DNA from: VRUE01 sp963697695
GTDB lineage: Bacteria; Actinomycetota; Thermoleophilia; Solirubrobacterales; 70-9
NCBI GenBank assembly: GCA_963697695.1
Contig: OY969094.1
Location: 806,001-870,000 of the forward strand
DNA: 64,000 bases
Reading direction: 5' to 3'
Shown here: positions 8,060-15,240 of the stretch, in pieces
Numbering within the stretch: position 1 is the stretch's first letter
How the letters are laid out: each line of letters opens with the position of its first letter
The notes under the pieces: model-generated
The model's input: only the letters and a program-made list of their open reading frames with translations
What the model was told of the DNA's origin: nothing
Databases searched by the model: none
Made by a program: the position numbers and the translations under genes

Positions 8060-8914
8060 TTACTCTGGCAGTTGTGCCTCAATCTCCTCATCGGTGAGCT
8101 TCAGGGGCCCATACAGCGCCTTTGCAAACCCTCTGATCCGCCGCGCTCGAGCATGCCGCTCGCCAAAGCGCTGCGGAAACTGAGTGCGGTAGTCCTGAAT
8201 CAGGATCTCCACCCAATACTCACGGCTCAACGCCTCCTCAAGGGCTTCATTAACCGTATGCGCAAGACCACGACTGAAGGCCAGTGCAGCGATCAACTCT
8301 CCTTCGCCAAGGCGGAGTCGACCCGAATCCACGGACAGCGGTCGACCGCTGAGCTTTTCCCAGCTCTCCTTGACTGTCGCGGACAACTGCCGAAATTCGC
8401 TGAGCAAATGAGAGCCGGGGGTACCGGCGCCATGAATGATCCGGTTACGAATCTTCCTGGACAGATGAAAGAGTTCAAGAAGGTCTGCGGGCAGTTCTAC
8501 GCCAGCTCGTTCCTCGAAGTACTCGTTGACTTGAGCTAGATCGAGGGTGTACGGATCGGGGGCCCACGGAATTGTCCAATCGCCCCCGACAGAATCCCTG
8601 CCATCCGCGCGAAGCATCTCGATCACGGAGCCGATGAAGGCACCATGAGTGCTTAGGGCATAGGGAATGCCCATAGAAGCTAGGTGATGCTCAGAGGCGG
8701 AAAGCAGGTCAGCAGCATCTGCCGCAGTCCTGTTTAGCCGCTCGATTCCGTCGATCCCGCCGAAGAGCTGCGGAAGGAGCGCATCGGGGCTCGCCGGCGA
8801 GGTCGAGAGGGAGTGCTGGCCGAGTCGCGCCCCGATCATGAGCGCCATCATGGCGTCGTTGGCCGCAATCAGATTCTCCTTATAGAGGCGATAGGCAGGG
8901 AATCGAACGTGCAT
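8060..8914 (-). CDS. Uncharacterised protein with HEPN-type RNxxxH motif
   Basis: 284 aa, not recognised as a named family. Mostly helical composition. Residues 156-161 read RNRIIH, the R-N-x3-H form of the HEPN ribonuclease motif, preceded by a helix (ADLLELFHLSRKI) as expected for HEPN folds. HEPN proteins are frequent RNases in toxin-antitoxin, abortive infection and tRNA-cleaving defence systems; the activity here is inferred. It is alone in an insert bounded by maoC duplicates and sits beside tRNA-like fragments, which suggests transfer. No obvious antitoxin is adjacent. Confidence 0.6.
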   Translation of the reverse strand: MHVRFPAYRLYKENLIAANDAMMALMIGARLGQHSLSTSPASPDALLPQLFGGIDGIERLNRTAADAADLLSASEHHLASMGIPYALSTHGAFIGSVIEMLRADGRDSVGGDWTIPWAPDPYTLDLAQVNEYFEERAGVELPADLLELFHLSRKIRNRIIHGAGTPGSHLLSEFRQLSATVKESWEKLSGRPLSVDSGRLRLGEGELIAALAFSRGLAHTVNEALEEALSREYWVEILIQDYRTQFPQRFGERHARARRIRGFAKALYGPLKLTDEEIEAQLPE

Positions 8915-8961
8915 GCGAGGAACCTTTCTTCCGACACTGCGGAAGATTCAGGAATGATCGC

Positions 8962-9435
8962 TCAGCTAGCGGGGGCCATCACGCGGGTGACGCTGTCACC
9001 CACGAAGCACGGCTTCTCGTCGCCCTCGACCTCGAGGGTGAAGCGGGTGACGACCTCGTGCCAGCCGCCGCCCTTGTCGTCCAGCGAGACGACCTCGGCG
9101 CGACCGCGGACGCGAGAATCGACAGGCACCGGGGCGGGAAAGCGGATCTTGTTCCAGCCGTAGTTGACGCCCAGAGCGAAGCCGCTGGAGGAGATCATTT
9201 CCTTGCGAAAGCCATCGACGAGCGAGAGGGTGAGGTTGCCGTGGGCGATCGTCGTCCCGAATGGGCTCTCGTCCTTCGCCCGCTCGACGTCGACGTGAAT
9301 CCACTGGTCGTCGCCGGAAAGCTCGGCAAAGGTGTTGATGTCCTCCTGAGTGACGGTTCGCCACTCGCTCGGCCCGATCTCCTGCCCGAGCAGCGCCTGC
9401 ATCCCCTCGACCCCTTGCACATCCACCGTTGCCAT
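8962..9435 (-). CDS. MaoC-like (R)-specific enoyl-CoA hydratase family protein
   Basis: Hot-dog fold protein, 157 aa, of the MaoC/NodN group that hydrates enoyl-CoA in fatty-acid metabolism. The catalytic Asp-x4-His of the hydratase motif is visible in SGDDQWIHVD near residue 38, followed by the family segment FGTTIAHGNLTLSL. The ATG at 9435 has a TAGACT -10 box 8 nt upstream, suggesting leaderless expression. Its 3' third is duplicated 1.4 kb downstream in decayed form. Confidence 0.9.
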   Translation of the reverse strand: MATVDVQGVEGMQALLGQEIGPSEWRTVTQEDINTFAELSGDDQWIHVDVERAKDESPFGTTIAHGNLTLSLVDGFRKEMISSSGFALGVNYGWNKIRFPAPVPVDSRVRGRAEVVSLDDKGGGWHEVVTRFTLEVEGDEKPCFVGDSVTRVMAPAS

Positions 9436-9446
9436 CGCGCCGCAGT

Positions 9447-9833
9447 CTAAACGGGAGGTGGCGGCCACTGCTCCACGCGCAGCTCCGGCATCGGAAAGTC
9501 CTTGACGTTGCCCGTCAGCAGAGGAAGACCGCGAATTACAGCGGCCGCTGCGATTGCGAGGTCCTGAAAGCCCAGCGTCGTTCCCTTGGATCGATAGTCC
9601 CTCCACCATGCGCCGGTCAGCTCTGCCTCCAAGGGGCTGAAGGGAAGAGTTACGAAGCTCGAGAGCATCGCATCGGTCACCTCCTCCTCTCCAGGTCGCA
9701 TGCCGGAGTAGACCTCGTGAATCGTCACCGTGGAGATCATCAGAGGCTCGCGAGCCGGTTCGAGCAGCGCTACCCCCTCCTGGCTTCCGCGCAGCAGGTC
9801 GATTACAACCGACGTATCCAGCACCAGCCCCAC
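9447..9833 (-). CDS. VapC-like PIN-domain ribonuclease toxin
   Basis: 128-aa PIN domain. Predicted metal-binding acids are Asp6 in LVLDTSVVIDLL, Glu in TIHEVYSG near residue 40, and Asp in LGFQDLAIAAAA near residue 91. VapC toxins are Mg-dependent RNases, often cutting tRNA or rRNA, and are neutralised by the cognate antitoxin. The GTG start lies 4 bp after the stop of the ribbon-helix-helix antitoxin gene, the usual antitoxin-toxin order. Confidence 0.88.
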   Translation of the reverse strand: MGLVLDTSVVIDLLRGSQEGVALLEPAREPLMISTVTIHEVYSGMRPGEEEVTDAMLSSFVTLPFSPLEAELTGAWWRDYRSKGTTLGFQDLAIAAAAVIRGLPLLTGNVKDFPMPELRVEQWPPPPV

Positions 9834-9837
9834 GCGC

Positions 9838-10101
9838 TTAGCTCTCTCGGGCCCATATCTTCCTGAGCTTCTCGTCCCGCGCCAGACTTTCTCGCTTGCG
9901 GCCTTCGCTGATCCGCTCGGGCGTCATCCCGGGGGCGAAATCGGGAATCGAGCCGAACGCCCGCCGGCGCGCGGCGAGGCGCCGATCGACGTCCAGCTTT
10001 GCCTCGATGGCCTCGCGAATGTACTTGCTGCGACCGCGCGCACCGGCGATCTCGTCGATTTCGCTCGCGATTTCGTCATCCAGTGTTATGTGCATACGCA
10101 T
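9838..10101 (-). CDS. Ribbon-helix-helix antitoxin (VapB-like)
   Basis: 87 aa. The N-terminal MRMHITLDDEIASEIDEIAG and RGRSKYIREAIEAKL form a ribbon-helix-helix DNA-binding domain; the Arg/Lys-rich C-terminus would bind the toxin. I choose ATG 10101 because a good -10 box (TATGAT) ends 6 nt upstream, predicting a leaderless transcript. An ATG at 10125 is possible. Partner of the PIN toxin just downstream; such antitoxins usually repress their own promoter. Confidence 0.82.
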   Translation of the reverse strand: MRMHITLDDEIASEIDEIAGARGRSKYIREAIEAKLDVDRRLAARRRAFGSIPDFAPGMTPERISEGRKRESLARDEKLRKIWARES

Positions 10102-10121
10102 ACCCACATCATAGCCCACAC

Positions 10122-11453
10122 TCATGCGACAAGCCTGACTTCGAAGCTGGGAACGACGAGGGCGGCGGCGCCGTCGAGCAGGGCGAGGATGCGGCTGACG
10201 TAGGCCTGGGTCTCGGGGTAGGCGGGAATGCAGTTGCAGGCTTCGACCGGGGCGGGGCCGGCGTTGTAGGCGGCCAGGGCGAGGGTGGGGTCGCCGAGCT
10301 GGCGGAGCAGGTCTGACATCAGGTGGGCCTGGGCGTCGATCGCTTCCTCGGGGTCGAAGGGGTTGGCGAGACCGTAGGCGGCCGCAGTTGATGGGATGAA
10401 CTGGGCTATGCCCTGTGCTCCGGCCGGCGAGCCCGCGTAGGGATTGAAGTTCGACTCGGCCATCAGCTGAGCCGCGAGGAGGGCGGCCGAAACGTTCCAG
10501 CGGGTCGCGGCGCGTAGCAGCGGTGCGCGGTAGCGAGCCGGAACGAACGATGGCAGCCCGCCCGCGCCCGCCACGACCCCGTCTCCCCCGCTCGCGCCCA
10601 CGGCGTTGCCGGCCGCCGAGCAGGGCGGCGGCCCCGTCGCCAGGCCGAAGTGCCAGGGCTCCCACGAGTAGCGCTGTTCGAAGCCGAAACGGGCCGCGTT
10701 GGCCGCCAGCCAGGCGTAGGCGGAGTCGGGCCCGAGGTCCAGCTCGGTCGCGCAGCGGTGCAGCGACTGGCCCGGCGGCGCGACCCAGCGCGGATCCGGG
10801 TGGGCGGCGAAGAGCGCGGCCTGTTCGGCATCCGAGCGAAAGCCGGAGACGACGACGAGCGAGACGCCATCGGCTGCGGCGGCCGCCGCCATACGGTCGA
10901 AGGCTGCGGCCACGTCGAGCCTCATCCCCTCCCCCTGGCGATGAACGAGCGGGCCGCTGTATCCACCACCGGTCGCCATCGCCGCCGGCCCCCCGCCGCC
11001 CGTCGCAGGCGCGCCCGCTTCGGCGACGGCCGATGCCTCCACCTCCAGCTTGGGGCCGCCGCCCTCGAGCTGGGCTGTCACAGACGCCTTCGCCCGCACC
11101 GGCGCGAACGCGGAGGAGTCAGGAAACGTCAACCGCAGCCGGTCGGGCGAGACGCCGTTGGCCCGGGCGGATTCGGCGGCCGCCGTCTTCGCTCTCGCCA
11201 GGTAGGTGACCTTCTCCATGTGACGAGGGTTGGACCGGCCATCGGGCAGGGTGGGCGGCGAAAGCAGTCGAGGCAGGTCGTCTCGCATCGACCGCACAGC
11301 CGAGATCGCGGCGAGGTCCGCCGCCCGCTGTGCCCGACCCTTGCCGGTCACCGCGCCGGCGATGGCAACCAGGGCCAAGGCGGCCGCGATCAGCGCAAAG
11401 GCGCCGCCGATCGCCAGCGGCAGAGCCTGCCCGTCTTCCCTCGCCCCAGACAT
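10122..11453 (-). CDS. TadG/pilin-like protein fused to VanY carboxypeptidase and lytic transglycosylase domains
   Basis: 443 aa with three parts. Residues 8-150: a TadE/TadG-like N-terminus (DGQALPLAIGGAFALIA, one membrane helix, then a pseudopilin-like region). Residues 165-275: D-alanyl-D-alanine carboxypeptidase of the VanY/M15B type, with zinc ligands in SLHRCATELD and EPWHFGLA. Residues 305-430: a soluble lytic transglycosylase (SLT) domain with catalytic Glu in AESNFNPYAG, then GIAQFIPSTAAAYG and LAAYNAGP. The start at ATG 11453 has AAGGTG nearby. It may remodel peptidoglycan for passage of a Tad-type structure; this is inferred from the fusion and the nearby TadE genes. Confidence 0.85.
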   Translation of the reverse strand: MSGAREDGQALPLAIGGAFALIAAALALVAIAGAVTGKGRAQRAADLAAISAVRSMRDDLPRLLSPPTLPDGRSNPRHMEKVTYLARAKTAAAESARANGVSPDRLRLTFPDSSAFAPVRAKASVTAQLEGGGPKLEVEASAVAEAGAPATGGGGPAAMATGGGYSGPLVHRQGEGMRLDVAAAFDRMAAAAAADGVSLVVVSGFRSDAEQAALFAAHPDPRWVAPPGQSLHRCATELDLGPDSAYAWLAANAARFGFEQRYSWEPWHFGLATGPPPCSAAGNAVGASGGDGVVAGAGGLPSFVPARYRAPLLRAATRWNVSAALLAAQLMAESNFNPYAGSPAGAQGIAQFIPSTAAAYGLANPFDPEEAIDAQAHLMSDLLRQLGDPTLALAAYNAGPAPVEACNCIPAYPETQAYVSRILALLDGAAALVVPSFEVRLVA

Positions 11454-11476
11454 GCGCGCACCTTGGACCGTCCACA

Positions 11477-11510
11477 CGCACGCGTGGTGCGCTCAATCGA
11501 ACGATTCCGT
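11477..11510 (-). promoter_or_regulatory. 34-bp motif shared with 14574-14607, upstream of the TadG-VanY-SLT gene
   Basis: Matches the site upstream of the TadE pair at 30 of 34 positions (core CGCACGCGTG, GCGCTCAA, CGAACGATTC). It ends about 24 bp before the start codon. A common regulator or sigma factor site for the split Tad genes is the simplest reading. No standard -35/-10 pair is obvious. Confidence 0.6.
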
Positions 11511-11522
11511 GTCTTCGCGCAG

Positions 11523-12518
11523 TCAGCGCGCTCGCACGGCGGCAATCGCCTGCCGCAGGGTTCCGCGAGCGTCGTGGTGCGGCATCCAGTGCAGCTTCCT
11601 GCGCACCCTCGTCGTGTCCATCAGGACGGGGCGGCGGATGGCCTCGATCCAGGCAGCCTCGTCGGGCAGGAACGGCATCAGTGCCACCGCCTCGGCAGCG
11701 GCGCCGACAGCGAGCTGGGGTGCCGGGACCGAGTGCCAGCCAAGCTCCTGAGCAAGATCGGAGATGGTCAGCTCGCCCGGGCCGGCGAGGTTGTACACAC
11801 CGGGAACGCCATGGCCGAGGACGGCGGCGCAGAGCGCCGTCGCCACGTCGTCGTGGTGGACGAGCTGGAACGGCACTCCGGGATCGGGCAGGACGGGCCG
11901 CAGCTCCGGCACCTTGCCGAGCGCCCAGCGCAGCGGACCCGGCATCCGCTGCCCGACCGCAAGCAGCGGGATCAGGTCCAGCAGCATCGTCGCTTCCGGC
12001 CCGGCGACGATGCAGGGGCGAAAGACGTAGGCATCGGTGGCCGAGCCGTCGAGTGCCTCGGCCAGCTCCTGCTCCACCGCGGCCTTGTGGGCGGAGTAGG
12101 GATGGCGCGCCGCCCCCTGCACCGGCTCGTCCTCGTCGATCAGAGCCGGCATGCCGCGACGAAAGCCGTAGGCGGCGACCGAAGAGGTGTAGACGAGGCG
12201 CTTGGCGCCTGCTTCCGCGGCCGCCTCGAAGACGTTGTGGGAACCCGTCAGGTTGACGTCGCGGCTGTCGCTGTCGCCGGCGACGATGACGAAGGCGAGG
12301 TGAACGACGACGTCGGCATCGGCCACCAGCCCCTCGACCGCCTCGCGGTCGAGGACGTCTCCGCGCCGGTACTCGGTCTTCTCCCAGCCCTGCCCGGCGA
12401 GGTCGAAGGGTCGGCGCGCCATGCCGATCACACGCTCCACCTCGGGCATCCGCTCCAGGGCGGAGATGAACGGCTTGCCTATCTCCCCGGTGGGGCCGGT
12501 CACTGCGACGGTCAGCAC
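11523..12518 (-). CDS. NAD-dependent epimerase/dehydratase (extended SDR)
   Basis: 331-aa short-chain dehydrogenase/reductase of the atypical/extended type. The Rossmann glycine motif is TGPTGEIG at the N-terminus. The active-site Tyr-x3-Lys is YSAHK near residue 150, preceded by the Ser region VYTSSVAAYG. Substrate unknown; nucleotide sugars or isoprenoid-like substrates are common in this group. The GTG at 12518 places the Rossmann motif directly at the N-terminus; upstream in-frame codons add an unconserved tail. It lies between the TadG-fusion gene and a toxin-antitoxin pair. Confidence 0.88.
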   Translation of the reverse strand: MLTVAVTGPTGEIGKPFISALERMPEVERVIGMARRPFDLAGQGWEKTEYRRGDVLDREAVEGLVADADVVVHLAFVIVAGDSDSRDVNLTGSHNVFEAAAEAGAKRLVYTSSVAAYGFRRGMPALIDEDEPVQGAARHPYSAHKAAVEQELAEALDGSATDAYVFRPCIVAGPEATMLLDLIPLLAVGQRMPGPLRWALGKVPELRPVLPDPGVPFQLVHHDDVATALCAAVLGHGVPGVYNLAGPGELTISDLAQELGWHSVPAPQLAVGAAAEAVALMPFLPDEAAWIEAIRRPVLMDTTRVRRKLHWMPHHDARGTLRQAIAAVRAR

Positions 12519-12576
12519 GCGGCGATTCTCGCGCAACGGAAGGATCGAGGCAGACCCGGCCGGCAAGCGCGTCCGC

Positions 12577-12984
12577 TCAGGCGCTGACGTCGACGATCTC
12601 GATCAGGCCTTCGAGACCGTGCAGGTCCCTGGCGTTGCCCGTGTACAAAGGGAGGTCGTGAGCGAGCGCCGTCGCGGCGATCATCAGGTCGACGGCGCGT
12701 GCGCCGCGCGCCTTGCGGCCGACCCCAGCGACAGCCGCGTAAATGGGGCCGTACGCCCGCGCACAGCGCGAGTCGAACGGGAGCGGTTCGACGCTCCCCT
12801 CCACGTACTGAAGGTGCTGCTGGCGCCTGGCGCGCTCGAGCTCGTTCTTGGTCCCATGAGGTCCGATCACCAGCTCGGCGAGGGTCAAAGCCGAGATCGC
12901 CACTATTGCCGGCAGGCGGAGTCGATCGATCACAACCAGGTCGACCGCAACCGAGGTGTCGATCAGACCGCGGTCCTGAGGCAA
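12577..12984 (-). CDS. VapC-like PIN-domain toxin
   Basis: 135 aa. PIN-domain acids: Asp in GLIDTSVAVDL near the N-terminus, Glu in LTLAELVIGP, and Asp in RAVDLMIAATA. The probable TTG start at 12984 lies 1 bp after the stop of the Phd-like antitoxin gene (TGAGTTG), so the pair is tightly coupled. Predicted RNase toxin; target unknown. Confidence 0.85.
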   Translation of the reverse strand: MPQDRGLIDTSVAVDLVVIDRLRLPAIVAISALTLAELVIGPHGTKNELERARRQQHLQYVEGSVEPLPFDSRCARAYGPIYAAVAGVGRKARGARAVDLMIAATALAHDLPLYTGNARDLHGLEGLIEIVDVSA

Positions 12985-12985
12985 C

Positions 12986-13240
12986 TCAGTAGCGAGGCGT
13001 AGGGTCCTGATCGACGTAACGGTCGATGTCCGCTCGAAGCTCCTCGTAGTCGATTCGAGGAGCTCCCTTGAAGGCGGCAAGCAGGACATCTCTCGGGACG
13101 AACTGACGAGGCCTGTACGGCCGCAACTCCCCGACGGGCTTGCCGTTGCGGGTGACGATGAAGTCCTCGCCCTCGTCGAGAGCGCGCATGACCTCACCGC
13201 TGTTGTTGCGCAGTTGGCGCTGTGTCAATTTTTTCGTCAT
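12986..13240 (-). CDS. Phd/YefM-family antitoxin
   Basis: 84 aa. The N-terminal half LTQRQLRNNSGEVMRAL and FIVTRNGKPVGEL is a typical Phd/YefM DNA-binding domain; the C-terminal part should wrap the PIN toxin. ATG 13240 has TACGCT 7 nt upstream, fitting a leaderless promoter. The gene start overlaps the 3' end of the Tad-associated gene by 47 bp, so the toxin-antitoxin pair seems to have been inserted into, and to have altered, the end of that gene. Confidence 0.85.
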   Translation of the reverse strand: MTKKLTQRQLRNNSGEVMRALDEGEDFIVTRNGKPVGELRPYRPRQFVPRDVLLAAFKGAPRIDYEELRADIDRYVDQDPTPRY

Positions 13241-13871
13241 CCGTCCCAGCGTAGCACTGGTGCTCCATTCGATTTTCACGCACCGGAACGGCAGGTTCGA
13301 GCAGTGTCCGAGTCAGACGAGGAGGCAAGCCCCCCTGCCCATCGCGAGGGAGAACGCCGAAGAGAGCACGTCGCGACGGGACCCAGGCGAGAGGGTGCTT
13401 GAGCACCGCCACCCGCAGGCCGCGTTCGACCAGGTCGCGGACGGCAAGTGCGGTTAGAGCGCGGTCATCGGCGAAGTCGGCGCGGAGCAGTGCGCCGGAG
13501 ACCCCGAGGCCAGCCTCCCCCAGCGTGACCTGGGCGAGTGTCTGGGGCAAGTGAAGGACGGCGACGGACTCACGCACCAACGGCAGCGCAGCGCAAACCG
13601 ACTCGAAGGCGGTTGAGTCGCCGGGAACCGCGAGGTGGCAGGTCTGCCCGCGCGAGGCGGCGCGCAGCTGCGGTAGGTGGACGGCGAGCCTCTCCTCCAG
13701 CTCGCGCGCAGCGCTGGACGCGATCAGCGTCGGCCGCGGTACGCGGCCGCCGACGTCGATCAACAGACCGGGCCGGTCCGGCTCCGAGCCGGCGCAGACG
13801 AGCGCCGCGGCGGCCGCCTTCGATCCGCTTGCGGCGCCCACGGCGGACGCCAGGACCACAGTCCCGTTCAT
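13194..13871 (-). CDS. Uncharacterised protein of the Tad gene cluster
   Basis: 225 aa; I do not recognise a domain. Alanine/leucine-rich, with VVLASAVGAASGSKAAAAAL at the N-terminus and alternating beta/alpha pattern suggesting a Rossmann-like or MinD/CpaE-like remnant without a clear P-loop. The ATG overlaps the stop of the TadE gene upstream (ATGA), so it belongs to the same operon. Its last 16 codons run through the antitoxin gene start in another frame and look unconserved. Confidence 0.65.
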   Translation of the reverse strand: MNGTVVLASAVGAASGSKAAAAALVCAGSEPDRPGLLIDVGGRVPRPTLIASSAARELEERLAVHLPQLRAASRGQTCHLAVPGDSTAFESVCAALPLVRESVAVLHLPQTLAQVTLGEAGLGVSGALLRADFADDRALTALAVRDLVERGLRVAVLKHPLAWVPSRRALFGVLPRDGQGGLPPRLTRTLLEPAVPVRENRMEHQCYAGTDDEKIDTAPTAQQQR

Positions 13872-14200
13872 CGCGCGACCCGGGCGAAAGCGGAGCTGGT
13901 CACGGCGAGGCGATCGGCGACCGCGGCGAACGGCGATGGAGGACGCAGGGTCACCGTGACCCGGCCGCCGTCGATCGCGATTGCCACGTCGTCTTTCGCC
14001 CAGCCGGGCAGCGACTCCCGCGCGGCCTCCGCAGCCGGCCGTCCCGAAGCCAGGGCAAGCGCTCCCGCCTCGGCAGCGCCATCGGCAAGGGTCAGGGCAT
14101 AGCCGGCGACCATAAGCTGAAGCGCAATCAGGCCGGCCAGCAACAACGCCGGCAGGGCCGCGACCAGCTCTACGGTCGCCTGTCCCGATTCCCTACCCAT
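13868..14200 (-). CDS. TadE-like pseudopilin protein
   Basis: 110 aa. The N-terminus GQATVELVAALPALLLAGL is the TadE-type signature (Glu near +5 of a hydrophobic helix), a single membrane anchor, followed by a short exported domain. TadE proteins are minor pseudopilins of Flp/Tad secretion systems. It overlaps both neighbours (8 bp with the upstream TadE, 4 bp with the downstream gene). No Tad ATPase or prepilin peptidase is present in the window. Confidence 0.8.
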   Translation of the reverse strand: MGRESGQATVELVAALPALLLAGLIALQLMVAGYALTLADGAAEAGALALASGRPAAEAARESLPGWAKDDVAIAIDGGRVTVTLRPPSPFAAVADRLAVTSSAFARVAR

Positions 14201-14549
14201 CGCCGGGCTCCAGCCCCGCCTCCGCCTCGACGTTCAGCGCCGGCAGCCCGGGGACGAGACGTGGGATCGGCACCCGCACCGAAACCGGTCCGGAGTCGGC
14301 CACCTTTGCTTCTGAGCGCAGCGACGGCGGCAGCGCCCGCCGCGCCGCCGCCGTCGCATCTCTTCCGACCAGCGCTGCGCGAGCGCCGGCCCGCGCGGCC
14401 ACACCGGCCGACCACAGGGCATGGCCGGTGAGCCCGATCTGCGCCGCAACGAGAACCGCCAGCAGCAGAAACGGGACCGTCGCGATCAGCTCGACCGAGG
14501 CGGTCCCTGCCTCCCTGTGGCGTGTGCTGCCGGCGGTCCGTTGCGACAC
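14193..14549 (-). CDS. TadE-like pseudopilin protein
   Basis: 118 aa. After a charged leader the TadE-type anchor GTASVELIATVPFLLLAVLV is clear, followed by an exported Ala/Arg-rich region. GTG 14549 is preceded by GGGAGG at 9-nt spacing, better than the upstream TTG. First gene of a three-gene overlapping operon, preceded by the 34-bp motif shared with the TadG-fusion gene. Confidence 0.8.
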   Translation of the reverse strand: MSQRTAGSTRHREAGTASVELIATVPFLLLAVLVAAQIGLTGHALWSAGVAARAGARAALVGRDATAAARRALPPSLRSEAKVADSGPVSVRVPIPRLVPGLPALNVEAEAGLEPGDG

Positions 14550-14573
14550 GCCGGCCAACCTCCCAGCCGGGAG

Positions 14574-14607
14574 CGCACGCGTGTCGCGCTCAAGCGAACG
14601 ATTCAGT
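14574..14607 (-). promoter_or_regulatory. 34-bp motif upstream of the TadE operon
   Basis: Second copy of the site at 11477-11510 (30 of 34 identical), ending about 25 bp upstream of the TadE start. See that entry for the shared core. Confidence 0.6.
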
Positions 14608-14628
14608 CACGGAAGATGCGCCGCGGGA

Positions 14629-14979
14629 TCAGTAGGTGTTGGCCTCGATCCAAATCCGCCAGATCGCGGCGACCGAGGCGCCGAGCAGGAGGATCCAGAC
14701 GAGGGTGCCGCTGCCGGTCGAGAAGAGCTCGTCGCTTCCTGCAATCAGCAGGGCGATCATTCCCAGCGCGCCGTAGAGGATCGCTCGCCGTGCATCCGTG
14801 AGCGTCGCCAAGGTGAGTTGGTTCTGGCGGCTGAGAACGAAGAGCATCCAGGCGATTCCAGCCAGGAACCCCATCGTGATCGCCGTGAGAACCGCTTCGG
14901 CGACGTTGCCACCGGAGGGCAGGAAGGCAATCCCGAATGCCAGCAGCATGATGATTGCGACATTGCGCAGTGTGCGCAT
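14629..14979 (-). CDS. Small membrane protein, unknown function
   Basis: 116 aa with about four hydrophobic segments (near residues 6-24, 28-48, 66-84 and 92-110) separated by short polar loops. No recognised family. It lies between the TadE operon and the pit cluster, separated from the next upstream gene by 19 bp, so it may belong to the pit transcript. Confidence 0.6.
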   Translation of the reverse strand: MRTLRNVAIIMLLAFGIAFLPSGGNVAEAVLTAITMGFLAGIAWMLFVLSRQNQLTLATLTDARRAILYGALGMIALLIAGSDELFSTGSGTLVWILLLGASVAAIWRIWIEANTY

Positions 14980-14998
14980 AAAAGAATTGTACGTCGGG

Positions 14999-15235
14999 CT
15001 ACTTGCTCGTCATCACGATCATGCCGAAAACGACGCTGGCGAGCGTCACCGCCAGAGCCAGCCCGGCCAGCGTCGCCGCAGCGCCGGCGGCAAGGGGGCG
15101 TTCGTTACGGCTCAGATCGACAAAGCGGGCGACGCCCCAGATCGCCACCGAGAAGACAACGGTTACCCCCACCCCCGCGACCACCGAGGCGATTACCGTC
15201 TCCAGCAGCTCCTTGGTTTCGACAACGACCGCCAC
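14999..15235 (-). CDS. Small two-helix membrane protein downstream of pit
   Basis: 78 aa with two hydrophobic helices (about residues 12-35 and 49-72) linked by a charged loop (FVDLSRNER). It begins 5 bp after the pit stop codon and is probably co-transcribed with it. No family recognised; a helper or regulator of the phosphate permease is possible but unproven. Confidence 0.6.
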   Translation of the reverse strand: MAVVVETKELLETVIASVVAGVGVTVVFSVAIWGVARFVDLSRNERPLAAGAAATLAGLALAVTLASVVFGMIVMTSK

Positions 15236-15240
15236 CCGAT

